64,000 nt of DNA from Numida meleagris (lineage: Eukaryota; Chordata; Aves; Galliformes; Numididae): positions 95,285,292-95,349,291 of the forward strand of contig NC_034410.1 of assembly GCF_002078875.1 (NCBI RefSeq), in the 5' to 3' direction. Each line of letters opens with the position of its first letter. Within the stretch, counting starts at the first letter, position 1. The notes beneath the pieces are model-generated. The model had not been told where the DNA came from, searched no databases, and saw only the letters and a program-made list of their open reading frames with translations. A program made the translations under genes and the position numbers. Shown in pieces: positions 54,480-64,000 of this stretch.

Positions 54480-54900
54480 GAAGCAGTATTCCTTTTCTTG
54501 CCACCTGATCGCAATCTTCCTTTTTGGCAAAGAAAGTGCAAAAAAAGTCATTAACTACTTAGTCCAAACTTCACACATCAGATCACGAGTTTGGGCTTTC
54601 CTTCTCAATTAGTAGTACAGAAAGTCAGTCTTCCTCTTATTACTAGAGAGGATATAGTATGTTTCCCTGTTACCACGTCCTTTACTAGCTGCACTTTATA
54701 TTGTGCCTTGGCCTATCAAATTTGGACCTTGCATACTCCAACTGTTCTTTTATATTCATCTTGCTAACACATACAGTTTCCACTTTCTGTTCCGAGTCCT
54801 TCTCATTTTTCAGATCATGCAATCCTCTCTTTTTTTTTTTTTTTTTAACTGGGACACCTTTTATTTGTGCTTTTAAAACTCTTTATTGTGACTAGAAAAG
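54480..54900 (-). mobile_element. Ancient L3/CR1-like LINE fragment, upstream portion
   Basis: Blocks GTCATTAACTACTTAGTCC, GCCTTGGCCTATCAAATTTG, TTTTATATTCATCTTGC and TTTCCACTTTCTGTTCCGAG fit the region that in old CR1/L3 elements lies 5' of the fragment at 53760-54130. It has the same strand and correct order, so both probably come from one insertion that was interrupted or decayed at 54131-54479. A T17 run interrupts it at 54830-54846. Edges are approximate. Confidence 0.55.
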
Positions 54901-57436
54901 AAAAAGTTAGATCTTTTAGAAATTGTAAGCCTTCCTGAATTTCTTAGGTTTGTCTCCCAAGAAACATTTCCTGTCAATTCTATGAGCTTACTTCCTTGCA
55001 TACCATTGCTTTCATTCTGAAATTCTCTTTTCTCATCTTCTGAAGAACATGATTGCTATCACTCAAATTGCCTTTTATCATCATAGGCTCAGCCATCTCT
55101 TTCCTAATCAAGCCTTGAAGCACTTTCATTGCCTTTTCTGCAATCCTGAACCTATTATACTTGCACAATCCACTGAAATCAGCATTTAAGGCCGTAAAGT
55201 TAAAAGGGTTTTACCATATACTGTTGTTTGGTAATACATGGTAAATACAGTATACCTCTCAGAACAAGAGCCATCTGTAACAAACAACAACTCTGGCATC
55301 TGTACAAGTAAAGTGAGCGTACAGACAGGATGAAAGTAACTCCTAGCCTTACCAGAAAGCCTTCCTAGGTGACAGCTTATTAGGCAAGGTAGAAATGAGT
55401 GTTTTGAAACACTCTAAAGGTGGCTACACAGAGGTACTGTCCTCCAAGGCTTCTTTTAGCAGCGCTACATTCAGCTGTAAATTGAAAATGATTACCCTAG
55501 TTGTTCCAATAGCTGCAATCACTTGGCATTGCTAGTGCTGACACTGCGCTGCTTTCAGACACCAGCTTTTTCTGTACAAATTAGCTCATTTCTACATGTG
55601 GTCATGCCCCCTCTGCCACTAGCCACTGCTGTTTTCTTCTACAGCGAACTCACCATACCAACAACAGGAGCAGCACACCAACGATCAGGGGAGGAACTAT
55701 ATGTACCTACCACTACAGTGTTACCGCAAAGCTTACAGTAGCATAACATGCTCCTATGAATTTGTCTAAGAAATATACACCTACCCACTGTATACCACAG
55801 AATGTGCTATATAAATCTAACAAGGAACAAGAAGCACCACCAAAAAACAAATTTGATTCAAGCTAGGAGAAATGGAAGTCCTTGCCTTCTTCTAATATAA
55901 AAGCAATGGTAACTCCACCTGCTTGCTTTACAAGTCTCCTGCCCATTTCTTTTACAAGTCTCCTGAATGCGTGGTGCAACTTAACTAAATGTTTAATAAT
56001 TCTTTAGTACAGTTAACAAGATTTCAAAATGTTTATTAATTTCTTTACCTGAGGGCAACTCCAAGGAATATAAGAATTCCTTATGAGAGAGGGCACAACC
56101 CTCAGGCTCTCAAAGTGCCCAGAACAGGTAGGAATCTGCTGGGTTGTCACCACAATCTGACTGCTGTCCCAGATCTCCAAGGAGACCAGTTCCATTATTT
56201 GCCATTCTCTTCCACCCAGTAGCAGTCATGAGTTTAATAACATTCTGATGCTCTGCTGTCTTAGCAGTCTGATCCAAGAGCCAAGAACGCAACCATCTAG
56301 CACAAAGGGATAGCAGATGTTGTGGCAGAAGAGTTTGAAGTTGGAAAGAAAATAATACAGTATTACAAGGGTGTTAAGGGTAACAGAGTTTTCAGAGAGG
56401 GAAGAGCTGTAGCAGAAGACAGGGCAGGAAGACGGAACAGATACTAAACAGCACGACTTATTGTGGAGAGCAAAAGAGTAGCAGGAAGAGGAGGATGAGG
56501 TGGAGGAGAGTTGGCAGAGTGGCAAGGAGGAAGAAGCACAAAGCATCCAAGCATCACACCTGGGAGCTGTGGGAGCACGCTGCATGTCCAGAAGAGGCAG
56601 GAAGGCCCTGAAGTGGTTCCTTACTTTGCATCTCCCATCAGCAGTGGAGCACATTTGGAACAAAGCTTCCACGAAACAAATCGCTCACACATGAAAACTG
56701 TGCTGTAAATCAAAGCAACACTTGGCAATGGGACAGTTAAGGGATTTCCCCTAGAACTGCATTACCATGCTGAACCAACATGAAAGTGTGGGCACCTGGA
56801 CACACAGCAACCACTCTGCTGCAGTGAGATGGTGGGATCAGCCTCTGAGGGTGGGTCTGCTGGGCGATAGGGAAAAGCCTGGGGACATGAACAGCTTTGC
56901 TCGTCTCTCCTGAGAAGAATTCCTCAAACAGCAGGGAACCCAGAGACAGAAAACAATAATCCTATACATACAAGCCATAATCCAGCAAACTTTTGAAAGC
57001 AGAAATTTTTAATTAGAGAAATAAATGTCTCACATATCACTTATTTTCACTTTGGCACTAATCCATTATCTAGGCCCACTAAAGCAAGAGAACTATCCAG
57101 TTGATTTTCTATCCATTTCTCACAGGGTCTCAGCTGGCCTGCCAAAGTGGAAAAACAAAGCAGGAAGGGGGTTATCAGAAGATCCTGCTTTCTCCCCCCT
57201 CTCAGATTAGAAACCAGTTCAGGCACAAGGAGTGCAGTGCATTCTAGGGGAGTTTACACTAGGGGGAGCTTCTCTTGGGGAGACCCACCACCTTTGTATC
57301 CTCTCTTACTACATTATTTCCAACACATCTACACAGAAATGTACTGGCGTCAGTTGAAACAATTACCATTTAGATACTTCAGTTTTGCCACCTCAGCTGA
57401 GTCAGGAGGGGAGGGAGGGAGTTAAAGCACAAGTTA

Positions 57437-57710
57437 TCACAGAATCACAGAATGGCTTCGGTTGGAAGGGACCTTAAAACCCACCCAGTTGCACCCTCCT
57501 GGCCATGGGCAGGGCTGCCACCCACCAGCTCAGCTGCCCAGGGCCCCATCCAACCTGGCCTTGAGCGCCTCCAGGGATGGGGCACCCACAGCTTCTCTGG
57601 GCAGCTGTGCCAGCGCCCTATGAGTAAGGAATTTCCCCCTAACATCTAAACTAGATTGCCCCTCTTTCAGTTCAAAACCATTCCCCTTTGTCTTATCACT
57701 ATCATATCGT
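57437..57710 (-). mobile_element. CR1 LINE tail
   Basis: Starts TCACAGAATCACAGAATGGC, continues TTGGAAGGGACCTTAAAACC, CAGGGCCCCATCCAACCTGG and ends in AACCATTCCCCTTTGTCTTA. A well-preserved CR1 3' end of about 275 bp, only some 450 bp inside the large intron from the donor at 58158. Confidence 0.95.
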
Positions 57711-58158
57711 TACCTTGCAAGTTCTCCCCAGAGGCATGCTCTGGCTGCAGTGATAAAGCTCAATGCTGCCATGTTTCGGAAAAGCCTCCTGACACCATGT
57801 CCATCCTGCACCCTCACCAAAATCCCACGTTAAAGGTAAGAGCAACCTAACAGATAATATTTTATACAATGGAGACAGGCCCAACTGACCCAGGAGGCTA
57901 CTCGCTGTTAAGCTGTTAATGAGTACTTTAATGAGGAAAGCAAAGATTTAACTTCCCTAAGGCTTATAACAATCTATTTCAGGGGGCAGAAAATAAAGAT
58001 ATTATTCACTGTTAATACCGGTGTTGAACTGTTCCTCAAGTGAAATGTTTTAAAACGTTACTTAAGCTGGAAGTACTACAAGATGCTACTCAACTTATTT
58101 TCAAAACTCTGGTAAATTGCCTCAAAAGCATTAGCTCAATTACAAGAGAAATCCTTAC

Positions 58159-58198
58159 CTGTGAAAGCATTTGTGGCCTGAAAACCAGCTTCCTGCAT
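58159..58198 (-). CDS. LDLRAD4: LDLRAD4 start-codon exon (coding part), encodes N-terminus MQEAGFQATNAFT
   Basis: Read on the minus strand, the ATG at 58198-58196 opens 13 codons, MQEAGFQATNAFT, plus one extra G. The consensus donor CAG|GTAAG follows, with GT at 58158-58157. Human LDLRAD4 (C18orf1), as I remember it, begins MPEAGFQATNAFTE, so only residue 2 differs. The leftover G joins the AG at the start of the exon at 22640 to give GAG (E14), followed by the first LDL-A cysteine, so phase and sequence both fit. An in-frame TAA lies 11 codons upstream and the -3 base is A, which supports this ATG. There is no signal peptide; the family is known to insert N-out through a single later membrane segment. 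The protein is an endosomal/membrane inhibitor of TGF-beta signalling that binds SMAD2/3 and NEDD4-type ligases through C-terminal motifs not present in this window. The 5' limit of the exon is uncertain. Confidence 0.93.
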
Positions 58199-58447
58199 AC
58201 TGCTCTCCCAGCGAAGCTTGTGATTCCAACCTTAACCTGTCCTTACTGGAGACAACTGCTGAGCTTGGAGCTGTCAAGTCACTTCCATCTTCGCTCGTCA
58301 GAGTCCATTTCTCTTTCCATTCCTGGATTTGGCACCATCCAATTGCCACCTGATCCCAGGTCTTTCAGTCCGTAGGCACTGAGGATATCTGCACTGAATC
58401 CAAGCAGCGAGCACTGGACAGTCCCATCAACCAGCCAGCCACAGGAT
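58199..58447 (-). promoter_or_regulatory. LDLRAD4: Probable 5' untranslated part of the start-codon exon, with upstream ATGs
   Basis: Sequence just 5' of the LDLRAD4 ATG on the minus strand. A candidate splice acceptor, a pyrimidine-rich stretch followed by CCCAG with the AG at 58449-58448, would give a 289-nt exon starting at 58447. It is only one of several possible boundaries, and a transcription start is equally possible. Within the stretch, upstream ATGs open short frames: ATG at 58338 leads to a 20-codon frame including its stop at 58279. An in-frame TAA separates this region from the main ATG. No TATA box or CpG cluster is visible here. Confidence 0.35.
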
Positions 58448-61400
58448 CTGGGCCATGGTGGGTGTGGAAATGAAGAAAATCATCCACCAAGACTCGATTT
58501 CCGTTTTACAATTAAGTTCTAATCCTCTGTTCATCCAGCACCATTTTTTCAGGTCCCAGCCAATGGTGGCGTTCAGTTGTCTCTCCTCTCTTGTGTTCTT
58601 TCCCCTCAGGCACGCTCACTGAGAAATTAAAAAAGAAGAGATTATGTTTCCTGATGACCTGTAGCAACATTAAAATTAACAGACTCCAGGGAACAAAAAC
58701 CCAAAACACATTATCAGGGATTGATTGTACACATTAAAAGAGATCTTCAGAAGGCAAATACTGCGATTTTGCTGAGATGTAAAGTGTGACCACACAGCTC
58801 TTTGAAGTGCAAAGAGGAACAGTGCTGAGGGTGTCATATGCATCTCTGAGAACACGATATGATTTACATTTCAAAAGCCATATTTAGCAGAGATGGGGGC
58901 AGCAATACAATAACAAAATTGCAGTTGAAAGGGAAAAGGAAAAATACTCAAGGCTCTCCAAGTCTAGTCTATTCAAAAACCACAGTGAGATTATTAGCAT
59001 TTCATATAGCTGCTTCCCGTCTCTTCTGGAGCAGGAAAACGGAGCACTGGATGCCAATGCTCTACTTGTTGTTCTGTCTTCTGACGTTAAAGACCTTTCT
59101 ACATCTGTGCCACTGATTATCTGTTTAAAATCTCAATTGTAACACAGATGACACAACTCAGACATCTTCCAAAATTTGGTAATGTTAAAAATACCCACAG
59201 GCTGTACAAGAGAAAGGTGGTTAAGTTGTTCCTGATACTACTTGTCCACAAGAGCATGGCTGTCTGCAACTCCCTGTAAACCAGAGCTGCTTCATACCTA
59301 GTTTTCTGAAAACTAGGATACATTTACGGGGTGAAGGACAGCAGCAGACAAGTACATATTTAGGGAGAAGGTTTTTTAAGTAAAAAAGGAATGGTTTTGC
59401 TCACAGAAAGAACAGAGGACTTGGGAGAAGAATCCACTCGCTCCCCAGCCATCCTCCTCCTCCTCTGTAGTGCTTGGCTCCCCTCATTCAGTAGCACAGG
59501 CAGGTCAAAACTACGTCAGTGATGATCTTATAATCTACTAATGGATTTTAACTAATGAGTCTAGTCAGCACTTGCAGTACTGGATCAGGCTGAGGTCCAC
59601 CTACCGGGGCAGCCCACAGCAGCAGGTGCCAGGACTGCAGTCAGTCCCAGCACCACATGCTCCAGTGAATGATGCGAGTATGGGCTCAGCAGATGTGCAC
59701 AACTCACAGCCTGCTCCCTGACCCCACTCTGGTGTCTATCCTGACCTGCAGCACCTAGCAACTGCCCGATATGCTGAAGTGTAAGGCTGCAAGGCCCCAA
59801 ACTGCAGAGTGGATTCTCACACAGTTCACTGCATCTCCTGCTCTGCACAAATTGCTGCGTGCAGAGCCAGCTGGCCCTCGATGTCTTTATTAGGACTTTT
59901 TGTGACAGACAAAAAAGAATCTGCTCTCAGGTGTGTTACTGCCATTGAGTGAGCGTGACACCTGATGAGCGCTGACTCTATGGAATACACCAAATGAAAG
60001 TTGGATGCTATGATGAATCTTCTATCCTAATGATGTTGCTACTGCTTTCTCAATTCTGGGAAGTCAGTATTTCTGAAAAACACAAATTTTTGCTCAAATC
60101 ACAGCACAGGAAATTCAGCTCGTATAAGGTTACAGATCAGATTCAAGACGTTTTCCTCACTCCTTACCCAAACAGCCCAGCTTAACAGAAGAGAACACAA
60201 AAGTGAAAGAAAAACTGAAAACAAAGCCTTTACATGTAATAGTCCCTATCAGAAAAAGTTGAATAAGAACTTTAGAGTAGCATTTGACAAGCTACTATTC
60301 CTCAACCTCAGCCCTTCAAAGTGCTCTGTGCAACAGACAGCCATTTCATATGAGGTCATTTTAATCTAAAGTACGTACCACTGAACAAGTAAAATATACA
60401 TACACCATAGCACAAATTCCTCTTGGCTCCTCATAGCATGCTAACTATTCCATAATGACTACAGATAGATGCTGCACTCATCTCCCAAGCTTTTTCTCTA
60501 GAGGACTGAGTTTCTTCTATATTTACAAGAATAGGGCCATATTTGCATTCATTTTCAGCCTCCTAGCTTATGGTTTTGGTTTATTAATCCACAATTTTGA
60601 TGCATTCCATTTTCAGCATTTTGATGTTTGTCCTCATCCTAACGATTCTCAAGAGATTCACACCAATACCTTAGCAACCAGGGAAAAATCTCTCTTGTTA
60701 CTAAATAGCTTTGTCTTCATATTAGATATGGTTCTTAAGAGAATAAAATACAATTACTTTTCTGAAAATTAACTTTTTAGTGGAAGAAAAATTATTTTCC
60801 ACATCTTCAGCATCCCTGCTAAGCTTGTTAAGAACGCAGCAGTGCTGCAGAAACTCTACGACGCTGGCACATTCAGCAACTGCTGCTTGTTCCCGGAGAA
60901 AGTATGGGATTTTAACAACTATACTGGACACTGAAACACTTACAGAGTTCACTCGGAGCTCAAACTTTAAAAGGTACTGCACTGAGGCATTAGGCTCAAG
61001 ACCACCCTTAAGGTTTCAAATGCAAGAAGAGTCTGACACCTCACAATTGCCCTAAGTGAGCATCTTCTGCTGCAGAAACGCTCCTCTCCCTTGGCACTGA
61101 GCTGGGAGGTGGCTGGCAAGACACAGGCAGGAAACTAAGCAGTGCTGACAGAACTACAACAGTGTGTGCTCTTCAATGTGCCCATTATAATTTTCACAAC
61201 CTGTGGAGACCCTGGTGAGAACATGTCCCATTGTATCGGTAAAGGGAAAATCTAAAATAGAAAGACCCAGATACTTTCTCTTTGCTCCATCTGTTACCTC
61301 CTTTGCAACAGGAACTCTGCTTCTACTTCTGCTTTTATTCATCTACTGCAGTGTTAGAATAGTCTCCAAAGCAAACCAAAGGAAAACATCGTATTTTATA

Positions 61401-61549
61401 AATACGTGGCTGTGCTATAAAGATTTTCAGCTCAGTACTTACATGACTGAATGCCTAAAGAAAAATTAAACCTTTCTTTTTTTCCCTCCTCTCCACTTTT
61501 CTCAGATTTAGTCTTGGGAAAGGCAGCATCACTTAAACCTCACATAAAT

Positions 61550-61790
61550 TGCAAACAAAATATTTGGACTATTTAACACATTATGCGAGTTATAGGTTCT
61601 CATGGTATATTTAGCCAGCCAGCCTGTTATTGCTCTTTTCTAAATAGCTGACGATTATATATTAAAGGGCCACTTTAAAAAATAATCTGAGAGAGAAGTG
61701 GCAGCCAGGGAGCGTAATTAAATCCTGCAATAATATCTGCATTTTATGAAGTGTTGTGCAATCATTAGTCAGGACCGAGCCTAGAGGAAC
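61550..61790. promoter_or_regulatory. Candidate conserved non-coding element
   Basis: Non-repetitive sequence with TTTAACACATTATGCGAGTT, a TATATTAAAGGGCC block and GCGTAATTAAATCCTGCAAT, compositionally like vertebrate conserved elements. No reading frame or repeat explains it. Appearance only. Confidence 0.2.
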
Positions 61791-62466
61791 TTGCACTGAA
61801 AGAAGCGAAACACTGATTTTTCCAAGACTAGTATCTCTTAAACATCTTTAACAACTCAAAAACATTGACCAAAATGTAAATACTGTGGAATAGTTTGTTT
61901 TGGTTTTTTTTTTTGTCCCCATTTCCTCTCGCTATGCACAGCCTGTTTCTCTGGCCACATGCTGCTGGTTCCCACACACACAGCAAGAACTCAGCGGGTG
62001 CATTGTCTGAAGGGGCACAGCCACAAGGAGCACTGACCATATACCTGTGTGCTTGTCCGTGGCACAAGACATCCTGAAGGACAGTCCCTGACCATTTGTA
62101 AAAGGCCTGTCTGCAGAATAAACCCACATGTTTGACTTTTTGAGGAAGTTACTGACCAGTTTGTGAGCTGCAGTTTAATAGAGAGGATTCCCTGCTCGAG
62201 CTTTTAGCTTTTGGGTTAAGAAAGCGTAAAAGGGCAGTGGGACCAAATCCCTCTGCGGAACGCTGCTGAACAGTGGCTGCAGGAGGGCAGGAGCAACAGG
62301 GGATTGAATCAAGCCTCCACACCCAGGAATTCAGCAATCCGTCTGAAGGCAGGACTGCCAGTGCTGAACTACCCATATGCTTCAACGTTTCCCTGAAGTA
62401 AGGCTGGTACTTCCTATGCTTTAAAGCAACATTGACCTGGATATAAATTTAAGAAGCTTCTGGCTT

Positions 62467-62482
62467 AAAAAAAAAAAAAAAA
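62467..62482 (+). repeat. Poly-A run (16 bases)
   Basis: Unbroken A16 preceded by CTGGCTT. No mobile-element body was recognised beside it. Confidence 0.9.
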
Positions 62483-63499
62483 CCCACAACTTCCAACATT
62501 TTGTATTTATGAAACAGTGCTTGTAAAAAAAACTTCAGCAGTTTGCTGGAGCAGCTGAAAATGAAGCATGTGTGCACACACAGAGCTTACCTCTCCATCC
62601 CCTACTGCAGTCTGCCTGAGTTTTCCAGGCTTTGGTTTTGCTTCTTACGGAGACTTCTAAACTAGATACTAACATTTATCAGTTATACCTCATCCTTCTT
62701 AGATGTAAGATCTGCATTTCACAGTGTGATCTTCATTTACTTCCACCTACCATTTGTCTTCCTTCTAAGATAACACTGCACCAGTGCTAAGTGAATCGTG
62801 GCTTTTGGGAAATACTGTGCTTCATAACTCAAAGACCACTTAGAAAACTCAAGGCAACATTCACAGGAGAACATACACAAATCAAACTGAAAACCAGATG
62901 TTTAAAATATGTTTACCTAATCACATCTTTCTCACGCACACATATACATCATTTGTTTTCACTTTCTATCTTCACTATTTGTACAGCTTAGTTGTGACAT
63001 TTCAAGCAGCTGCTGTACTTCACTTTTTTGGTGAATTTCAGTGTCTGACAAAATTAGTTTGTATGTTAAGTTACGTCATATATATTTCTATTCTTGCAGA
63101 TACTTTCAGATATGCTTCAGCTTGCTCAGGAATAGTGCTCAAGCTTTCTTCTTTCCTTCCTTCTTGTTACAGAACCCCCTGACTTGCAGCAAACATGAGG
63201 ACTATCAAAGCAAGCTGTGGCCCCCTGCATCAATCGGAGAAGGAAATGAGTGTCGAGAAGAGGGCAGATTGCCAAAATGAAGCATCTTTTTTTTCTAGCC
63301 TCTTAGGAAATGATCTAGAAAGTAAGATATATCCCCAGTGCCAACATCAACACACACTGCAAAAAACACTGCAGGCGAGGTCCAGTTTAAAAGAAAAAGA
63401 ACAAACGTTTCAGTAAAGGCATTTCTCCTCCTCCACCTCCTGCTCCTGTTTGTTTATTTCTTTTTGGAATGAAGCACCGATGGAAAATGGGCCTGTTTA

Positions 63500-63960
63500 G
63501 TAGCTTCCTGCCAAAGTGAATAGCCTCTGGTAATCAGATAGCAAGGAGTATTTCACTTGGACAAATCCTATAAATAACTGATAACATAAAGGAGCGTGCC
63601 ACACTTCCTTCCATTAATCTTGTTAACTGAAATAATTAATATGAGTCCTCTATATTCTATCTCTATGAACAAAGTAGAGAGTCATACATTTCCCCATAGT
63701 TCCGCTGACAGAATGCAGTAAAACCCCAGCGGAAAAGTTCACTCAAATCTCCATGACAAGCTATTGGGTTTGGATGAGATAATTATTGCGAGAAATTGTA
63801 CGAGCTGTGTTATGCAGGGCAAATGAGAAGACTGCATTGTTTATTTTTGGACCTTAATAAAACTATAATTACCAGAAGATGTCAAGAGAAATCATTAATC
63901 GTGCTGCTCTGTGAACATAACCAATAAGAGAAAAACCTGAGCTCTGAATTTTATTTGCCA
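63500..63960. promoter_or_regulatory. Candidate conserved non-coding element
   Basis: High-complexity, repeat-free sequence with AATAATTAATATGAG, GAGATAATTATTGCGAG, TATAATTACC and a CCAAT box-like ACCAATAAG. It sits upstream of the start-codon exon of LDLRAD4. Appearance only. Confidence 0.2.
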
Positions 63961-64000
63961 AAATAATGACAAGGTAGGAGGAGTAGAATCCAGTCTCAAT

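Larger units (their letters stand above)
22641..58158 (-). other. LDLRAD4: LDLRAD4 intron between start-codon exon and LDL-A exon (35,518 bp)
   Basis: The boundaries are set by the donor GTAAGG at 58158 and the acceptor CTTTCAG ending at 22641, both on the minus strand. Because the phases match and the joined protein agrees with human LDLRAD4, I treat this as one intron in this transcript. Extra alternative exons inside it cannot be excluded by eye. Contents: CR1 tails at 32791, 41479, 47726, 49375, 51483, 53760 and 57437, a solo LTR at 46520, C-rich and simple repeats, and long stretches of unannotated AT-rich DNA. Confidence 0.85.
58448..63499. other. Sequence upstream of the LDLRAD4 start-codon exon
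   Basis: No CR1 or LTR recognised in this 5 kb. Contains an A16 run and a candidate conserved block at 61550-61790. Upstream non-coding LDLRAD4 exons could be present but cannot be seen by sequence reading. Confidence 0.5.

Noticed and set aside
58155..58349. 64-codon minus-strand frame covering the LDLRAD4 start-codon exon
   Set aside because: It is in a different phase from the true start and reads through the splice donor. The LDLRAD4 frame is set by ATG at 58198.
1..64000. Bacterial-type systems, CRISPR arrays, tRNA or rRNA genes
   Set aside because: Sequence is vertebrate intronic. No regularly spaced direct repeats or cloverleaf with A and B boxes were noticed on reading both strands.

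Overview
This is vertebrate intronic DNA, almost certainly from a bird and perhaps a galliform. It is AT-leaning, has no long ORFs and carries many 5'-truncated CR1 LINE tails. Several of these end in the avian CR1 terminator-like repeat ATTCTATG, and there are two avian ERVL-type solo LTRs. The species cannot be fixed from the sequence alone.

The one gene I can identify is LDLRAD4 (C18orf1), read on the minus strand. Two coding exons are visible. The first (58198 down to 58159) holds the start codon and encodes MQEAGFQATNAFT plus the first base of the next codon. The second (22640 down to 22500) encodes the whole LDL-receptor class A module and the start of the juxtamembrane stretch. Splice sites, phases (1 and 1) and protein sequence all fit when the exons are joined across an intron of 35,518 bp. 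The transmembrane and PPxY/SMAD-interaction exons are not in the window and should lie beyond position 1. Upstream non-coding exons and the promoter may lie beyond 64000, unless the first visible exon is itself a first exon.

Layout along the + strand: 1-22499 is the intron downstream of the LDL-A exon, with three CR1 pieces, one solo LTR with a perfect target duplication (20049-20568), and a GC- and CpG-richer segment at about 16.7-18.1 kb. 22500-22640 is the LDL-A exon. 22641-58158 is the large intron. It is nearly repeat-free to 32.8 kb and repeat-dense from 46.5 to 57.7 kb, where it holds a second, older LTR and five CR1 pieces, one of them an ancient L3/CR1-like fragment. 58159-58198 is the start-codon exon, and 58199-64000 is its 5' part plus upstream intron or flank.

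No RNA gene, CRISPR array, operon or defence-type system is visible, and almost all open frames are chance or lie inside repeats. The points most worth checking are the two LDLRAD4 exons and their in-frame skippable LDL-A cassette, the LTR pair with a shared promoter-proximal motif, a 12-bp-arm perfect palindrome, a G-quadruplex motif in the gene's sense strand, and several stretches that look like conserved non-coding elements.
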